A stretch of 64,000 bases of DNA, taken from NCBI GenBank assembly GCA_965217615.1, contig CBDCIT010000016.1:235134-299133 (forward strand). The letters are read 5' to 3'. The stretch comes from CAVOAK01 sp965217615. GTDB taxonomy: Bacteria > Pseudomonadota > Alphaproteobacteria > UBA8366 > CAVOAK01. Position 1 is the stretch's first letter. Each line of letters opens with the position of its first letter. The notes under the pieces are model-generated. The model did no database searches. It saw only the letters and a list, made by a program, of their open reading frames with translations, and had not been told where the DNA came from. Below are positions 35,993 through 44,293 of this stretch, one piece after another. A program made the translations under genes and the position numbers.

Positions 35993-36472
35993 ATGAATCA
36001 GATGTCCACGAAAAATCCCAATGGGTTCCGTGTTGCCGTCGTAAAGGCGCGTTGGCACGCGGATATTGTCGATCAGTGCCACGAGGCTTTCGTAACCGAA
36101 ATTGCCTGCCTGACCAAACGTCGAGCAGATGTTGACGAGTTCGATGTTCCGGGCGCCTTCGAGGTCCCTTTGATGGCGCGCCGTCTGGCCAAATCGGGAA
36201 AGTACGTCGCCATCCTAGGCATCGCATTTGTCGTCGATGGCGGCATCTATCGCCACGAGTTCGTCGCGGAAGCCGTCGTCGGCGGGCTCATGCAGGCTCA
36301 GTTGGACACCGACGTTCCGATTCTGTCGGCTGTCCTGGTCCCGCAGAAGTTCGACGAGAGCGAGGAACGCCAGCGTTACTTTCGCGACCACTTCAAAATC
36401 AAAGGCCGGGAGGCCGCAGAGGCCTGCGTCTCGATCTTGGATGCGCGCGCAGCGATCAGCGCTGTAGCCTGA
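35993..36472 (+). CDS. ribH2: 6,7-dimethyl-8-ribityllumazine synthase, type II
   Basis: Penultimate step of riboflavin synthesis. 159 residues; resembles RibH2 of Brucella and other rhizobial relatives (decameric type II enzyme) more than RibH1. Signatures are VAVVKARWHADIVDQC at the substrate pocket, VPGAFEVPLMARRLA, and AFVVDGGIYRHEFVAEAVV with the catalytic His. GGGAG precedes the ATG at 35993, and the FMN riboswitch upstream shows direct feedback control. No other rib gene is nearby. Its location in a block of redox catabolic genes may tie flavin supply to them. Confidence 0.92.
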   Translation: MNQMSTKNPNGFRVAVVKARWHADIVDQCHEAFVTEIACLTKRRADVDEFDVPGAFEVPLMARRLAKSGKYVAILGIAFVVDGGIYRHEFVAEAVVGGLMQAQLDTDVPILSAVLVPQKFDESEERQRYFRDHFKIKGREAAEACVSILDARAAISAVA

Positions 36473-36495
36473 GTGCGGCGTCTCACCCCCCTCGC

Positions 36496-37497
36496 CTAGA
36501 TCTCCAGAACCAGCTTGCCGATGTGTGTGCTCGCCTGCATTACCTCGTGGGCGTCCGCCGCCTTGGCCAGCGGGTATCGGGCATGGATCACGGGTTTGAC
36601 CTTGCCGGCCTCGATCAATGGCCAGACGTTTGCCCGTAGCGCATCGGCGATCGCTTTCTTGAACTCGACCGATCGCGCCCGCAAGGTCGAGCCGGTAAGC
36701 GTTGCCCGCTTGACCATGACAAGCGGATAATTGAATTCGGCCGTTGCCCCGCCAAGAGTGGCAATGGTGACGACCCGTCCATCGACGGCGAGCGCCTGCA
36801 GGTTGCGTCCGACATAAGCGCCGGCGACAACGTCGAGGATGACGTCGACGCCAGCACCGCCGGTCGCCTCGGTCACGATCTCGGCGAAATCCTCGTCGTT
36901 GTAATTGATCGCCCGCTCGGCGCCGAGCTCCTCGCAGGCCTTACACTTCTCTGCCGTGCCTGCAGTGGCAAACACACGCGCGCCGAAGTTGGCGGCGAGT
37001 TGGATCGCGGTTGTGCCAATGCCGCTCGAGCCGCCATGCACCAGAAAGTTCTCGCCCGATTTCAGGCCGACACGGTCGAAAACGTTGCTCCAGACCGTAA
37101 AGAAGGTCTCCGGCAGTGCTGCCGCCTCGCCTATGTCGAGACCCTTTGGCACCTGCAGACAAACCTCGGCCGCGGCCGGGCAGTATTCGGCGTAGCCGCC
37201 GCCGGTCACCAGTGCGCAGACTTCGTCGCCAACGCTCCAGCCGCTTGCGCCGGGTCCGAGCGCAACGACCGTGCCGGCGATGTCGAGACCGAGGATGTCC
37301 GAAGCGTCGGGTGGCACGGGGTAACTGCCGAGGCGCTGGAACAGATCGAGCCGGTTGGCGCTGGTTGCGGCGACCTTGACCAACACTTCGCCCTCTTGCG
37401 GCTGCGGTGTCGGACGGTCCACGAGTTCCAACGTGTTGTTCTTGCCGGGATTTTGAATCTCGATCGCTTTCATTGTTGCTGGAACGGCATCCGCCAT
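36496..37497 (-). CDS. NAD(P)H quinone oxidoreductase, PIG3/QOR-like MDR
   Basis: A 333-residue zinc-independent medium-chain reductase. Typical segments are MKAIEIQNPGKNNTLELV, ANRLDLFQRLGSYPVPP, DILGLDIAGTVVALGPG, VHGGSSGIGTTAIQLAANFGA (NADPH-binding) and GADVILDVV-like residues. A strong AGGAGGG stands before the ATG at 37497. It lies downstream of, and on the same strand as, the two Rieske oxygenases and could serve as their quinone or enone reductase partner in ring breakdown; that link is inferred from position. Confidence 0.88.
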   Translation of the reverse strand: MADAVPATMKAIEIQNPGKNNTLELVDRPTPQPQEGEVLVKVAATSANRLDLFQRLGSYPVPPDASDILGLDIAGTVVALGPGASGWSVGDEVCALVTGGGYAEYCPAAAEVCLQVPKGLDIGEAAALPETFFTVWSNVFDRVGLKSGENFLVHGGSSGIGTTAIQLAANFGARVFATAGTAEKCKACEELGAERAINYNDEDFAEIVTEATGGAGVDVILDVVAGAYVGRNLQALAVDGRVVTIATLGGATAEFNYPLVMVKRATLTGSTLRARSVEFKKAIADALRANVWPLIEAGKVKPVIHARYPLAKAADAHEVMQASTHIGKLVLEI

Positions 37498-37554
37498 TTA
37501 ACCCTCCTGATTGTCATGGTTCGAAATATCAGCCGTAGCTCGACGATTTGAGCT

Positions 37555-38649
37555 TCACGCCGCCCTGGTCGGCCGGGACTTGTTCGATTTTGCCTTGTTA
37601 GATCGGGGCTTGTTGGACCGTGCGCGTGTTTGTTTTTTCAGCAGTCGCTCGATAACCCGCCGCGCGCGGAGTGGGCCTGCATCGTAGCGAATATCGATGG
37701 TCGGCGCGCCGGCACAGAGATCGATCGTCTTCTGCTGTGCGGTCAGCACGACGATATCCTCGTCGATGACCTGGCGCACCTGGCGATAAAATTCCTCGCG
37801 GACCTTGGCATCGGCCGTGATGCTGGCCCGATCGTGCGCCAGCCCCCAAAAATAGTGTGACGACCGGTCGTTCTCCGGAGTCACGCCGTGGCAGACGACA
37901 ATGTTCCAGCGGTTCTTGCCGGGCTTGCCTTCGGGCGCACCGGTGCCGGTGACCGCGCCGCCGGTCGTCACCACATGGAAGGCGGGCGGCGAGAAATCGA
38001 TGAACTGCCAGCGATCGATATTCTCGCTAAACCCGCCGATCTCCCGGTAAGTCCGCTGCGGCGGCGTATCGATCGTCCAGCGCCTGACGCGGACGTTGTC
38101 GCCGCTGTGCTCCACTTTCACCTCGGCCAAGTCCGCCATCTCCGGTGAGCCCACGGTCGACCCATGGACGTAAGCAAGGTGCGAGAGGTCGAGCAGGTTG
38201 TCGTTGAGTAGAATGTAGTTGGCCGCGACGTGCGTATAGCCGGTCACCGCGTCCCACTTCTCATCGGCCAGCCAATGGAAGTCCGGGATCGCGGTTTCGT
38301 CGGCGAGTGCCGCCTCACCCATCCAGATCCAGGTGCAGCCGTGGCGGTCAACGGCCGGGTAGCTCTTGACGCGCGCATCCTTCGGCACTTTCGGTTGACC
38401 CGGCACTTTGATGCAGGCGCCCGAGCAATCGTAAAGAAGACCGTGATAGGCGCATTGAATCGTATCGCCAATAAGAGCGCCCTGGGAGAGCGGCAAACTG
38501 CGATGGACGCAGCGGTCTTCCAGCGCGACCGGCGTCCCGTCTTCCAGCCGGTAAAGAACGACCGGCTCGTTCAGAAAAACTCTTCCCGTCGGCGTGCGCC
38601 CGACCTCATCGGCCCAAGCCGCGATATACCAATAATTCCTAAGAAACAT
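37555..38649 (-). CDS. Rieske non-heme iron oxygenase (vanillate demethylase-like)
   Basis: A 364-residue oxygenase alpha subunit. The Rieske 2Fe-2S motif is CVHRSLPLSQ...CAYHG (C-x-H and C-x2-H). The mononuclear iron site is NDNLLDLSHLAYVHG. The FSPPAFHVV region belongs to the vanillate/dicamba monooxygenase branch. The C-terminus is unusual: a Lys/Arg/Ser-rich tail of about 25 residues built on a repeated R/K-S-N-K unit. The start ATG 38649 has GGAG upstream. It needs a separate reductase, and none is seen next to it. Confidence 0.87.
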   Translation of the reverse strand: MFLRNYWYIAAWADEVGRTPTGRVFLNEPVVLYRLEDGTPVALEDRCVHRSLPLSQGALIGDTIQCAYHGLLYDCSGACIKVPGQPKVPKDARVKSYPAVDRHGCTWIWMGEAALADETAIPDFHWLADEKWDAVTGYTHVAANYILLNDNLLDLSHLAYVHGSTVGSPEMADLAEVKVEHSGDNVRVRRWTIDTPPQRTYREIGGFSENIDRWQFIDFSPPAFHVVTTGGAVTGTGAPEGKPGKNRWNIVVCHGVTPENDRSSHYFWGLAHDRASITADAKVREEFYRQVRQVIDEDIVVLTAQQKTIDLCAGAPTIDIRYDAGPLRARRVIERLLKKQTRARSNKPRSNKAKSNKSRPTRAA

Positions 38650-38664
38650 CAGACCGGCTCCGTT

Positions 38665-39999
38665 TCACGGACTCCTATGGGTTTCAGCCGTCAACTTCAA
38701 GACGCGGCGCTCTATTTCGCCCCTGCGCTCGAGGTGCGGCAACGCCAGGGTGTCGACGACCGCATCGCTGACGGCGAGGCCGAACGCGCGCCTCGCAGCC
38801 CGCTCGTTTGGGCCACCGTCGGGAAACTTGACGATCACGTCGCTGGAGATGGTGGGAATTTGGCCTGTTTTATTGGGCGCCCGACGCGGCGGCCCCCTTC
38901 CCTTCTTCAGATCACGGATCGCGCGGCGAATCATGCGACGCAGCATGGCAACGCCGATATCGGTCTGGCCCAAATGCTCAAGCTTGTGAAGCGCGATCGA
39001 CCCTTGGCTGTGCATGACCTCATAGTCGCCCGGAACGCGCTGCGCCTCCTCGTAGCTGCGTGCGCCGGTCTGGCCGACGAAATCGACCCGGTTTGCCCCG
39101 ACGGCAGTGCGGTCGCCCCTGCCCGCAAGATCGAGCTCGTCGTTATAGTGTCGCCAGCCAATGAGGACGCAGTGCATATCGTCGACCGGCACAACCCACG
39201 CGGTGATGGCGGCGCGCGTAAACATCTTCTCACGGTCGGGGTCCTGCCAGAGGTCCGGTGGCTGGAACAGATTGGGTAGAACGATCCCCAGATGGCGGAC
39301 CCAGACATGCTCATGCCAACGCCGGCAGTTGACGACATAGATCCCGGTATTATCGTCGGTCTGGCGCCAGGCAAGTTCCGGCAGCTCGCCCCAAGCGTCT
39401 GCGAACTGGGTCCCGGTCACGCGCGTGTGCAGGAAGACGCTGTGGATCGGATCTATGGGCTGCTCCTGGACTTGCAGCCAGTTGCATGGATTTTCCACCG
39501 TGTAGGGCACCAACTCGTCGCCGGGCAGGTCCATCGTGTCGTAAACGGGAAATTCGGGCTTTTCGGCAGGCGGACCCAGATAGGCGAAGACGAGCCCTTT
39601 GTATTCGAGCGCCGGGTAGGCGCCGTGGTGCAGGCTATCCTTGATCGGGCTGTTCTCGGGCTCGCCGGGTGTTTCCAAGATCCGGCCATCCACATCGAAC
39701 AGCCAGCCGTGATAGCAGCAGCGAATGCCATGCTCGGCGATCACACCGTACTCCAAGGAGGTGCGGCGATGACTGCATTGCCGGTGCAAGAGCCCGACGT
39801 TTCCCGAGAGGTCGCGGAAGGCGACCAAATCCTCGCCCATGATGCGGAGCGCCAAAGGCAGTTCGGTCAACTGCTCCGCCATGCAGACGGGCTGCCAAAA
39901 GCGGCGCAGATATTCACCGCACGGCGTCCCCGGCCCGACATGGGTCAGCTCGGCGTCTTCCTTCGCTCCGCCCGAACGGTGATAACCGATATACGACAT
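38665..39999 (-). CDS. Rieske non-heme iron oxygenase (phthalate 4,5-dioxygenase-like)
   Basis: A 444-residue oxygenase alpha subunit. The Rieske site is CSHRRTSLEYGVI...CCYHGWLFD. The catalytic iron region is EQPIDPIHSVFLHTRVTG. The N-terminus THVGPGTPCGEYLRRFWQPV is typical of the phthalate/vanillate-type large oxygenases. The frame opens at 40107, but MSYIGYHRSGGAKEDAEL at 39999 matches the family. It is first in a three-gene minus-strand run with the second oxygenase (15-base gap) and the quinone oxidoreductase. Substrate unknown, likely an aromatic acid or ether. Confidence 0.87.
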   Translation of the reverse strand: MSYIGYHRSGGAKEDAELTHVGPGTPCGEYLRRFWQPVCMAEQLTELPLALRIMGEDLVAFRDLSGNVGLLHRQCSHRRTSLEYGVIAEHGIRCCYHGWLFDVDGRILETPGEPENSPIKDSLHHGAYPALEYKGLVFAYLGPPAEKPEFPVYDTMDLPGDELVPYTVENPCNWLQVQEQPIDPIHSVFLHTRVTGTQFADAWGELPELAWRQTDDNTGIYVVNCRRWHEHVWVRHLGIVLPNLFQPPDLWQDPDREKMFTRAAITAWVVPVDDMHCVLIGWRHYNDELDLAGRGDRTAVGANRVDFVGQTGARSYEEAQRVPGDYEVMHSQGSIALHKLEHLGQTDIGVAMLRRMIRRAIRDLKKGRGPPRRAPNKTGQIPTISSDVIVKFPDGGPNERAARRAFGLAVSDAVVDTLALPHLERRGEIERRVLKLTAETHRSP

Positions 40000-40215
40000 G
40001 TGGCCCTTTGCCAGCCTCTGCTCCCTCCGTTCGTCCTTGAATGTGACGATAGCGCGGGCCTGGGTACATGGGAAGCACTCCACCGCCATGCTCGTATTCT
40101 GCGCCATGAGGCGGCCGTGGATAGCGTCGCCACGCCGGCCCCGCTAGTGGTGCAGGTTTGAACTTCGCGGTATGGTCACCGCATCGAACAACGCTTCAAA
40201 TCAGGGAGAAACGTC

Positions 40216-40914
40216 ATGGCAAGAGACGAAATTGCGTTGATTGTCGGCACCGGCGCGGGTCTCAGCGCGTCGCTTGCTCGTCTTTGTAAAAGTCAGGGCA
40301 TGAAGGTCGCGCTGGCCGCACGAAACACCGACAAACTCGCGGACTTGGCAAAAGAAATCAATGCGCGCGCCTACGCATGCGACGCCACCCAGCCAAGCGA
40401 GGTCGAGGCGTTGTTTGCCGGTGTGACGGCGGATCTGGGCGAGCCAAATCTCGTCGTCTACAACCCGAGCGGCCGGGTGCGCGGTCCGGTCACCGAGATC
40501 GACCCAGCCGAAGTACAGCAGGCGATCATGGTGACCTGCTTCGGTGGTTTCTTGGTTGCCCAACAGGCGGCAAAGCAGATGGTCGCGCGTGGCTCCGGAA
40601 CCATCCTCTTTACGGGCGCGTCGGCCAGCGTGAAGGGCTATCCGAATTCCTCGTCCTTCGCGATGGGTAAGTTCGGACTGCGGGGGTTAGCCCAAAGTAT
40701 GGCGCGCGAACTTCAGCCACAAAACGTACATGTCGGGCATTTCGTGATTGACGGCGGCATCGGCCGGGCCGACGACCCACGGGCGACGGGACGCGGTGAA
40801 GATGGAATGCTGTCGCCTGACGCGATTGCGGAATCCTACCTCCACGTCCATCGACAACATCGCAGTGCCTGGACTTGGGAGATAGAGCTGCGGCCGTGGG
40901 TCGAGAATTTCTGA
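40216..40914 (+). CDS. short-chain dehydrogenase/reductase-like protein
   Basis: A 232-residue SDR fold protein. The nucleotide-binding loop is IVGTGAGLSASLARLC. The catalytic Ser region TGASASVKGYPNSSSF is present, but the usual Tyr of Tyr-x3-Lys is Phe (FAMGKFGLRG). I have seen this change in a subfamily of alphaproteobacterial SDRs, so it may be a family trait rather than damage. The ATG at 40216 has GGGAG upstream. Divergent from the oxygenase operon. Confidence 0.8.
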   Translation: MARDEIALIVGTGAGLSASLARLCKSQGMKVALAARNTDKLADLAKEINARAYACDATQPSEVEALFAGVTADLGEPNLVVYNPSGRVRGPVTEIDPAEVQQAIMVTCFGGFLVAQQAAKQMVARGSGTILFTGASASVKGYPNSSSFAMGKFGLRGLAQSMARELQPQNVHVGHFVIDGGIGRADDPRATGRGEDGMLSPDAIAESYLHVHRQHRSAWTWEIELRPWVENF

Positions 40915-41221
40915 CCGGGCAAAGACAAGCTTTCCGCTCGCAGCGCACACGCCTCGCACGGCCTGACGGCTTCGTTCGAGTTGCGCGGAGCACGGAACTC
41001 ATAAGTTGATTGGCAAGTCGGCGTCCCTTGCGAGCCTGCCGGAGACCGGCCTTCGTTTACATATGGCGGACGCCTCGATTGGTTTGAATCAAGACGCAAT
41101 TCGCGTTAGGACTCATACGATGAGATTCGCAGGCGCGAGGATACATGCCGGCAACGCGTAAGCGCCGATTACCGGGCAAATTGAACGCCGTTGTCGTGGG
41201 CGTATTGTCGTTGCCTCATGC
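40915..41221. other. Intergenic region after the SDR gene
   Basis: No convincing gene or RNA. A 26-codon frame beginning at ATG 41145 looks like a short signal peptide (basic start, hydrophobic stretch ending LSLPHA) and then stops. It may be the broken 5' end of the degenerate gene that follows. Confidence 0.4.
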
Positions 41222-41840
41222 ATGACGGTCCGGCCCGAACCTACGGTTTCAAGCGGCCCGCCGAGTGCCTTTCAAACCAGCCTGATAATTCCTGCAGCAC
41301 CAGAACCGGTTGAAGTCGCTGCGATCTCAACCACGATTCACGCCAGCGGCGGCTCTTGTGTCGTCACCCGGCTTGCAGTTGGCACAACCTTCGCCGCAGA
41401 CGACACTGACGTGCCGTTAGAAACCGTAGAGACGTCCCAAATATCCGAGGATCAATCCTCGTCGACCGAGAAAATTGCCGGCGATGACGAACAATGCGAT
41501 GAGACGATTGACGAGGCATTCCTGGAACGCCTCTTGACGGGCCCATCGCTTGAACCAGTGGTCGAACAGATTGCCGAAGACGAAAGCGTCATCGTTCCGC
41601 CATCGGCGGAAGAGTTGGCGGCGTTGGAGTCCGACGACGAAACGGTCGTGGAAGACGAAAACGTGGTAGGCTTAGCCAAAGAGAAGGAAAAAGAGGAAGA
41701 GAGCATGGAATCGGTTCGTAGCCGGCTTGCCACGGCGCTGGCGCGGCTGCGGAGATTGACGGCTAGCGACGACGACGACGAAGCAATACCCGAAGAACCT
41801 GAAAGCCAGGACGTTACGCCCGCCGAAGCGTTGGCCACCT
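41222..41840 (+). pseudogene. acidic low-complexity segment, probably 5' part of a broken gene
   Basis: An open frame from ATG 41222 encodes about 200 residues very rich in Glu, Asp, Ser and Thr (SDDETVVEDENVV, KEKEKEEESME), with no recognised domain. It then runs into a region whose conserved protein is in other frames. It may be a degraded linker of the cytochrome-like pseudogene that follows, or a chance open frame in low-complexity DNA. A signal-peptide-like start at 41145 lies in a different frame, supporting decay. Confidence 0.3.
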
Positions 41841-42341
41841 TCGCGTGCATTTCCCCCGCATGCGCGAAACCTACGCGGCCTCCGGGCACCGTCTCGCGAG
41901 CACCTACTCCCAGTGGCACCTCCGCAACGGACCTCCGTTTCGCGCCGTTCGTCTCGACCGGCGTTATGTCAGCGTAACGTCAACGACCATGCGTTCGATG
42001 ACAGCCCTTATATGCTCGAGCGCCGGGTGCCGATTGGCGCCGCCGTCGCGCTCCCGAGCTTCGTCGTCGACGAAGCGGGCGTGATTCAAATTGGGCCACT
42101 CTTGCTGTTGGAAAAAATGCCGCGAGGGTTCGATTCGCCGCGCGGAAATTAGCGCTATTCGCAGATCGGTTCTGATGGCCAGATTGTCGGTATCACCAAC
42201 GGCAAGGGCGGCAATTTTTTACGGTTCTGTGAAGAGTGCGACGCTTTGAGTGCGGACGCCGCCTATCGCAGCCTTCTCGACGGTGAGATATTCAACCCCG
42301 AAGCCGTCAACGACGAATCAGAGTTAAACGAGAGCTCCTGA
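41841..42341 (+). pseudogene. cytochrome P460-like protein, degenerate
   Basis: Translated across frames the region reads ETYAASGHRLASTYSQWHL, then VPIGAAVALPSFVVDEAG, GPLLLLEKMPRGFDSPRGN, RYSQIGSDGQIVGITNGKGG and LRFCEECDALSADAAYRSL. This order and wording match cytochrome P460-type periplasmic heme proteins. Three lesions are visible: a frame change near 41977, an in-frame TAG at 42150-42152 where the family has Trp (TGG to TAG), and CxxCD in place of the heme-binding CxxCH. The gene is therefore dead. The identification is by eye from the MEKMP-GFD / GDWRY / FC-CH pattern. Confidence 0.55.
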
Positions 42342-42392
42342 TTTCGGCCCAACTGCTGCGCAATGCAGCCGCGACGCGTGTCCGTCACTTGC

Positions 42393-42492
42393 TTAGCGCC
42401 AGCCACGTTCCTTGAAGAGGATCAAGGCTCCGCTGTGAAGCGGTGCGCCACTCCGCTGCTTAGCCATCGTTTCGGCGTCGAGTGCCGCAAAT
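42393..42492 (-). pseudogene. TAXI-family TRAP receptor gene, 3' fragment
   Basis: Reads FAALDAETMAKQRSGAPLHS and then GALILFKERGWR-stop, the typical C-terminus of TAXI solute receptors. It is separated from its 5' part (46804-47689) by the IS66-like element. Removing the element and one copy of the 8-bp duplication restores a 978-base (325-residue) reading frame exactly. Confidence 0.88.
42485..42492. repeat. Left 8-bp target duplication (CCGCAAAT) of the IS66-like element
   Basis: Identical to 46804-46811. Eight base pairs is the standard IS66-family duplication. Confidence 0.92.
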
Positions 42493-42529
42493 GTAAAGGT
42501 TCGGTCGGGCCGGTATAGGTCGGTGGATT

Positions 42530-42818
42530 TTACCGATTGAGGGTTCGCTTCCAATCTCTTCGCAGGGGCCGAAGCCAGATGTCCTTCCTGGGCTTGTCGT
42601 AGAGCTTGTCCCGGTCGTAGCGTCCGCGTCCCTGGGTGGTCCCGACATGGATCCAGCCGGAGGCTCTGTAGACGGCTCCGGTGTAGCGGGGCGTCTCGAC
42701 GAAAGTCTCGATGAGCACGGGCGTTGTGTTGTAGCGCTCGGTCCAGTCCTCGGGCAGGCGCCGGCGGATGATGGCGAGGATGTGCGAGCCCAGGTTGGGG
42801 ATATTGATCCAGGGCAGG
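42530..42818 (-). pseudogene. DUF4338 (DruA-like) protein, 3' part
   Basis: Continues the protein begun at 44293: LPWINIPNLGSHILAIIRRR, then VLIETFVETPRYTGAVYRAS, GWIHVGTTQGRGRYDRDKL and the C-terminus IWLRPLRRDWKRTLNR. Joined to 43701-44293 it makes 882 bases (293 residues) without any frame change. The insertion is in antisense orientation to this gene, so the intron cannot be spliced out of its mRNA. Confidence 0.85.
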
Positions 42819-43700
42819 GTGCAGCGAGACTAGCTGCTGTACTTGCGGGTGAGAGTCCCGTCGGCGCAATTCTCAGTTTAGCGCCGTAGTGATATCCGGC
42901 AGGCATGCGGGGCGACCCGGTGGTCTGAAAGCCCGGAAGTAAAAGCCCCGGAGGGCCGGAGGGTCGTAGTGCCTCTCAGGTCTGGTCAGTTCGGTGGGGC
43001 GAGCGAACAGTAGGGCCGTAACGAAAGTGAACGGATTAAGCGTCGAAAATCATGTCCTGCATGAAGCTGATTTGCGGGGTAAACGGAGCTGCCAAGGGTT
43101 TCCTGCCTATCCGATGGCCAGTGCCGGTGCGGAAGAACTGAGGCGCACGCATCGGGGCTCCCGGCGTATTGAAGGCGGCAATACTGGACAGTACAGCAGT
43201 GAAAGTCCGGAAGGTGTGGAGGTCAGACAGGATGATCCTTGGATGTCAAAGACCGTGTCTATAACTGGCTGTGCCGGGAAATGAGACGGAGATCTCCAGA
43301 CTGGCGGATGAGGTCGTCAAGCGTTGATGGGCGGGACAACATAACCCGGCTGGAGCGAGGACCTCAGGGCTCAGGTGGCAGTGCTGCTACCGTATGGTCC
43401 GCACACAGAGGCGGACGGTCTTCAAGGCGGTCGGCACGGTCTAAGGACGGAGCAAACGAGGGCTGTGGTCAGGAGAATGGCTGGGTCGACCTTAACCCTG
43501 ACGCGTCCGCGGAAGGCTCCACTCCGAACTGTGAGGTGCCTGATGCTTGAAGCCGGACCGGGGAAAACCCGATGTCCGGAATTTTAGGGGGGGCGGCTGG
43601 AAACGTGGCCTATGGTGGAACTGTGAACCCACCCCGCAACCGAAAGGGCGGGGCTGGAAACCCTCCACCTACCGGTGCGCGCGCCAGTGCCCTACCCGAC
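42819..43700 (+). mobile_element. ORF-less group II intron, 882 bp
   Basis: Boundaries are fixed by the host gene: it begins GTGCAGCGAGACTAGCTGCT and ends CTACCCGAC, matching the 5' GUGYG-like and 3' AY ends of group II introns. The opening CTTGCGGGTGAGAGTCCCGT and the later GTAACGAAAGTGAACGGATT are domain I landmarks. A domain V-like hairpin lies near 43550-43585: stem CCGGAC/GTCCGG, loop GAAAA, 2-base bulge AT, with an AGC triad just before it. No reverse transcriptase is encoded; domain IV is short (near 43240-43500) and appears deleted. The lower strand of domain V is altered, so activity is doubtful. Confidence 0.75.
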
Positions 43701-44293
43701 ATCAGGAACCGCGGGTTATCGACCATGAGGGGCAGGTTCTTCTCGCGTAGTTGCGGCGTCCACCCGATGAAGGTGTCGCGCGGTGCGAGCTTCCAGGCGG
43801 CGGTTGAGAAGCCGAGCATGGCGACGGGCCAGCCGTCGCGGTCGTGGACGGCGTAGCGCATCTGGGCGCCGACCAGGGTCCTGTAGCCGAGATAGTGGTA
43901 GCGGGCGATGAACTCGTTCCACAGCTTGCCCTCCCGGGTGCCGCGCACGACGGGCCGCAGGGTGAGCGGACGGACCTCGTCGAGGGTTGTCGGCGTCGGG
44001 AACAGCGGCGGTTCGGTGTCCGGTCCGAAGACGATGGGCTTGGGCCGGTTCTGCCGTCCCTGCTTCGGCGGCAGAACGATGAGGCCGTCGCGGTGCATAT
44101 CGAGCATGGTGACCCTGGCCATCATGTCCTTGAGGCCGCCGTCGGGCTTGAACCAGCCGATGCGCCGGCAGAACGCCTTCGACAGGCGATGGCGGTTCAG
44201 CGCCGGAGGGCCGGCGATCAGGGCGCGCAGCAGCGCCATCTCTTCGGCGGTGAAGTCGCGGCCGTAATAGCGGCACTCGACGGCGCCGGTCAT
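43701..44293 (-). pseudogene. DUF4338 (DruA-like) protein, 5' part
   Basis: Starts at ATG 44293, overlapping the transposase stop as ATGA. Recognisable DUF4338 wording: LWNEFIARYHYLGYRTLVG, AQMRYAVHDRDGWPVAMLGF, STAAWKLAPRDTFIGWTP and LPLMVDNPRFL, where the frame meets the intron. An N-terminal region (ALIAGPPALNRHRLSKAFCR) looks helix-turn-helix-like. DUF4338 includes DruA of the Druantia phage-defence system, but here it is part of a transposable element. The protein is interrupted in this copy. Confidence 0.85.

Noticed and set aside
38230..39279. 349-codon plus-strand open frame over the Rieske genes
   Set aside because: Antisense shadow; the minus-strand genes carry clear Rieske motifs.
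42393..42869. 158-codon minus-strand frame as one gene
   Set aside because: It is a chance join of the TAXI C-terminus with out-of-frame DUF4338 sequence across the IS end.
43239..43587. Open frames inside the group II intron, considered as a maturase remnant
   Set aside because: None contains reverse-transcriptase motifs (no YADD-like box); they lie in the shortened domain IV and structural RNA.
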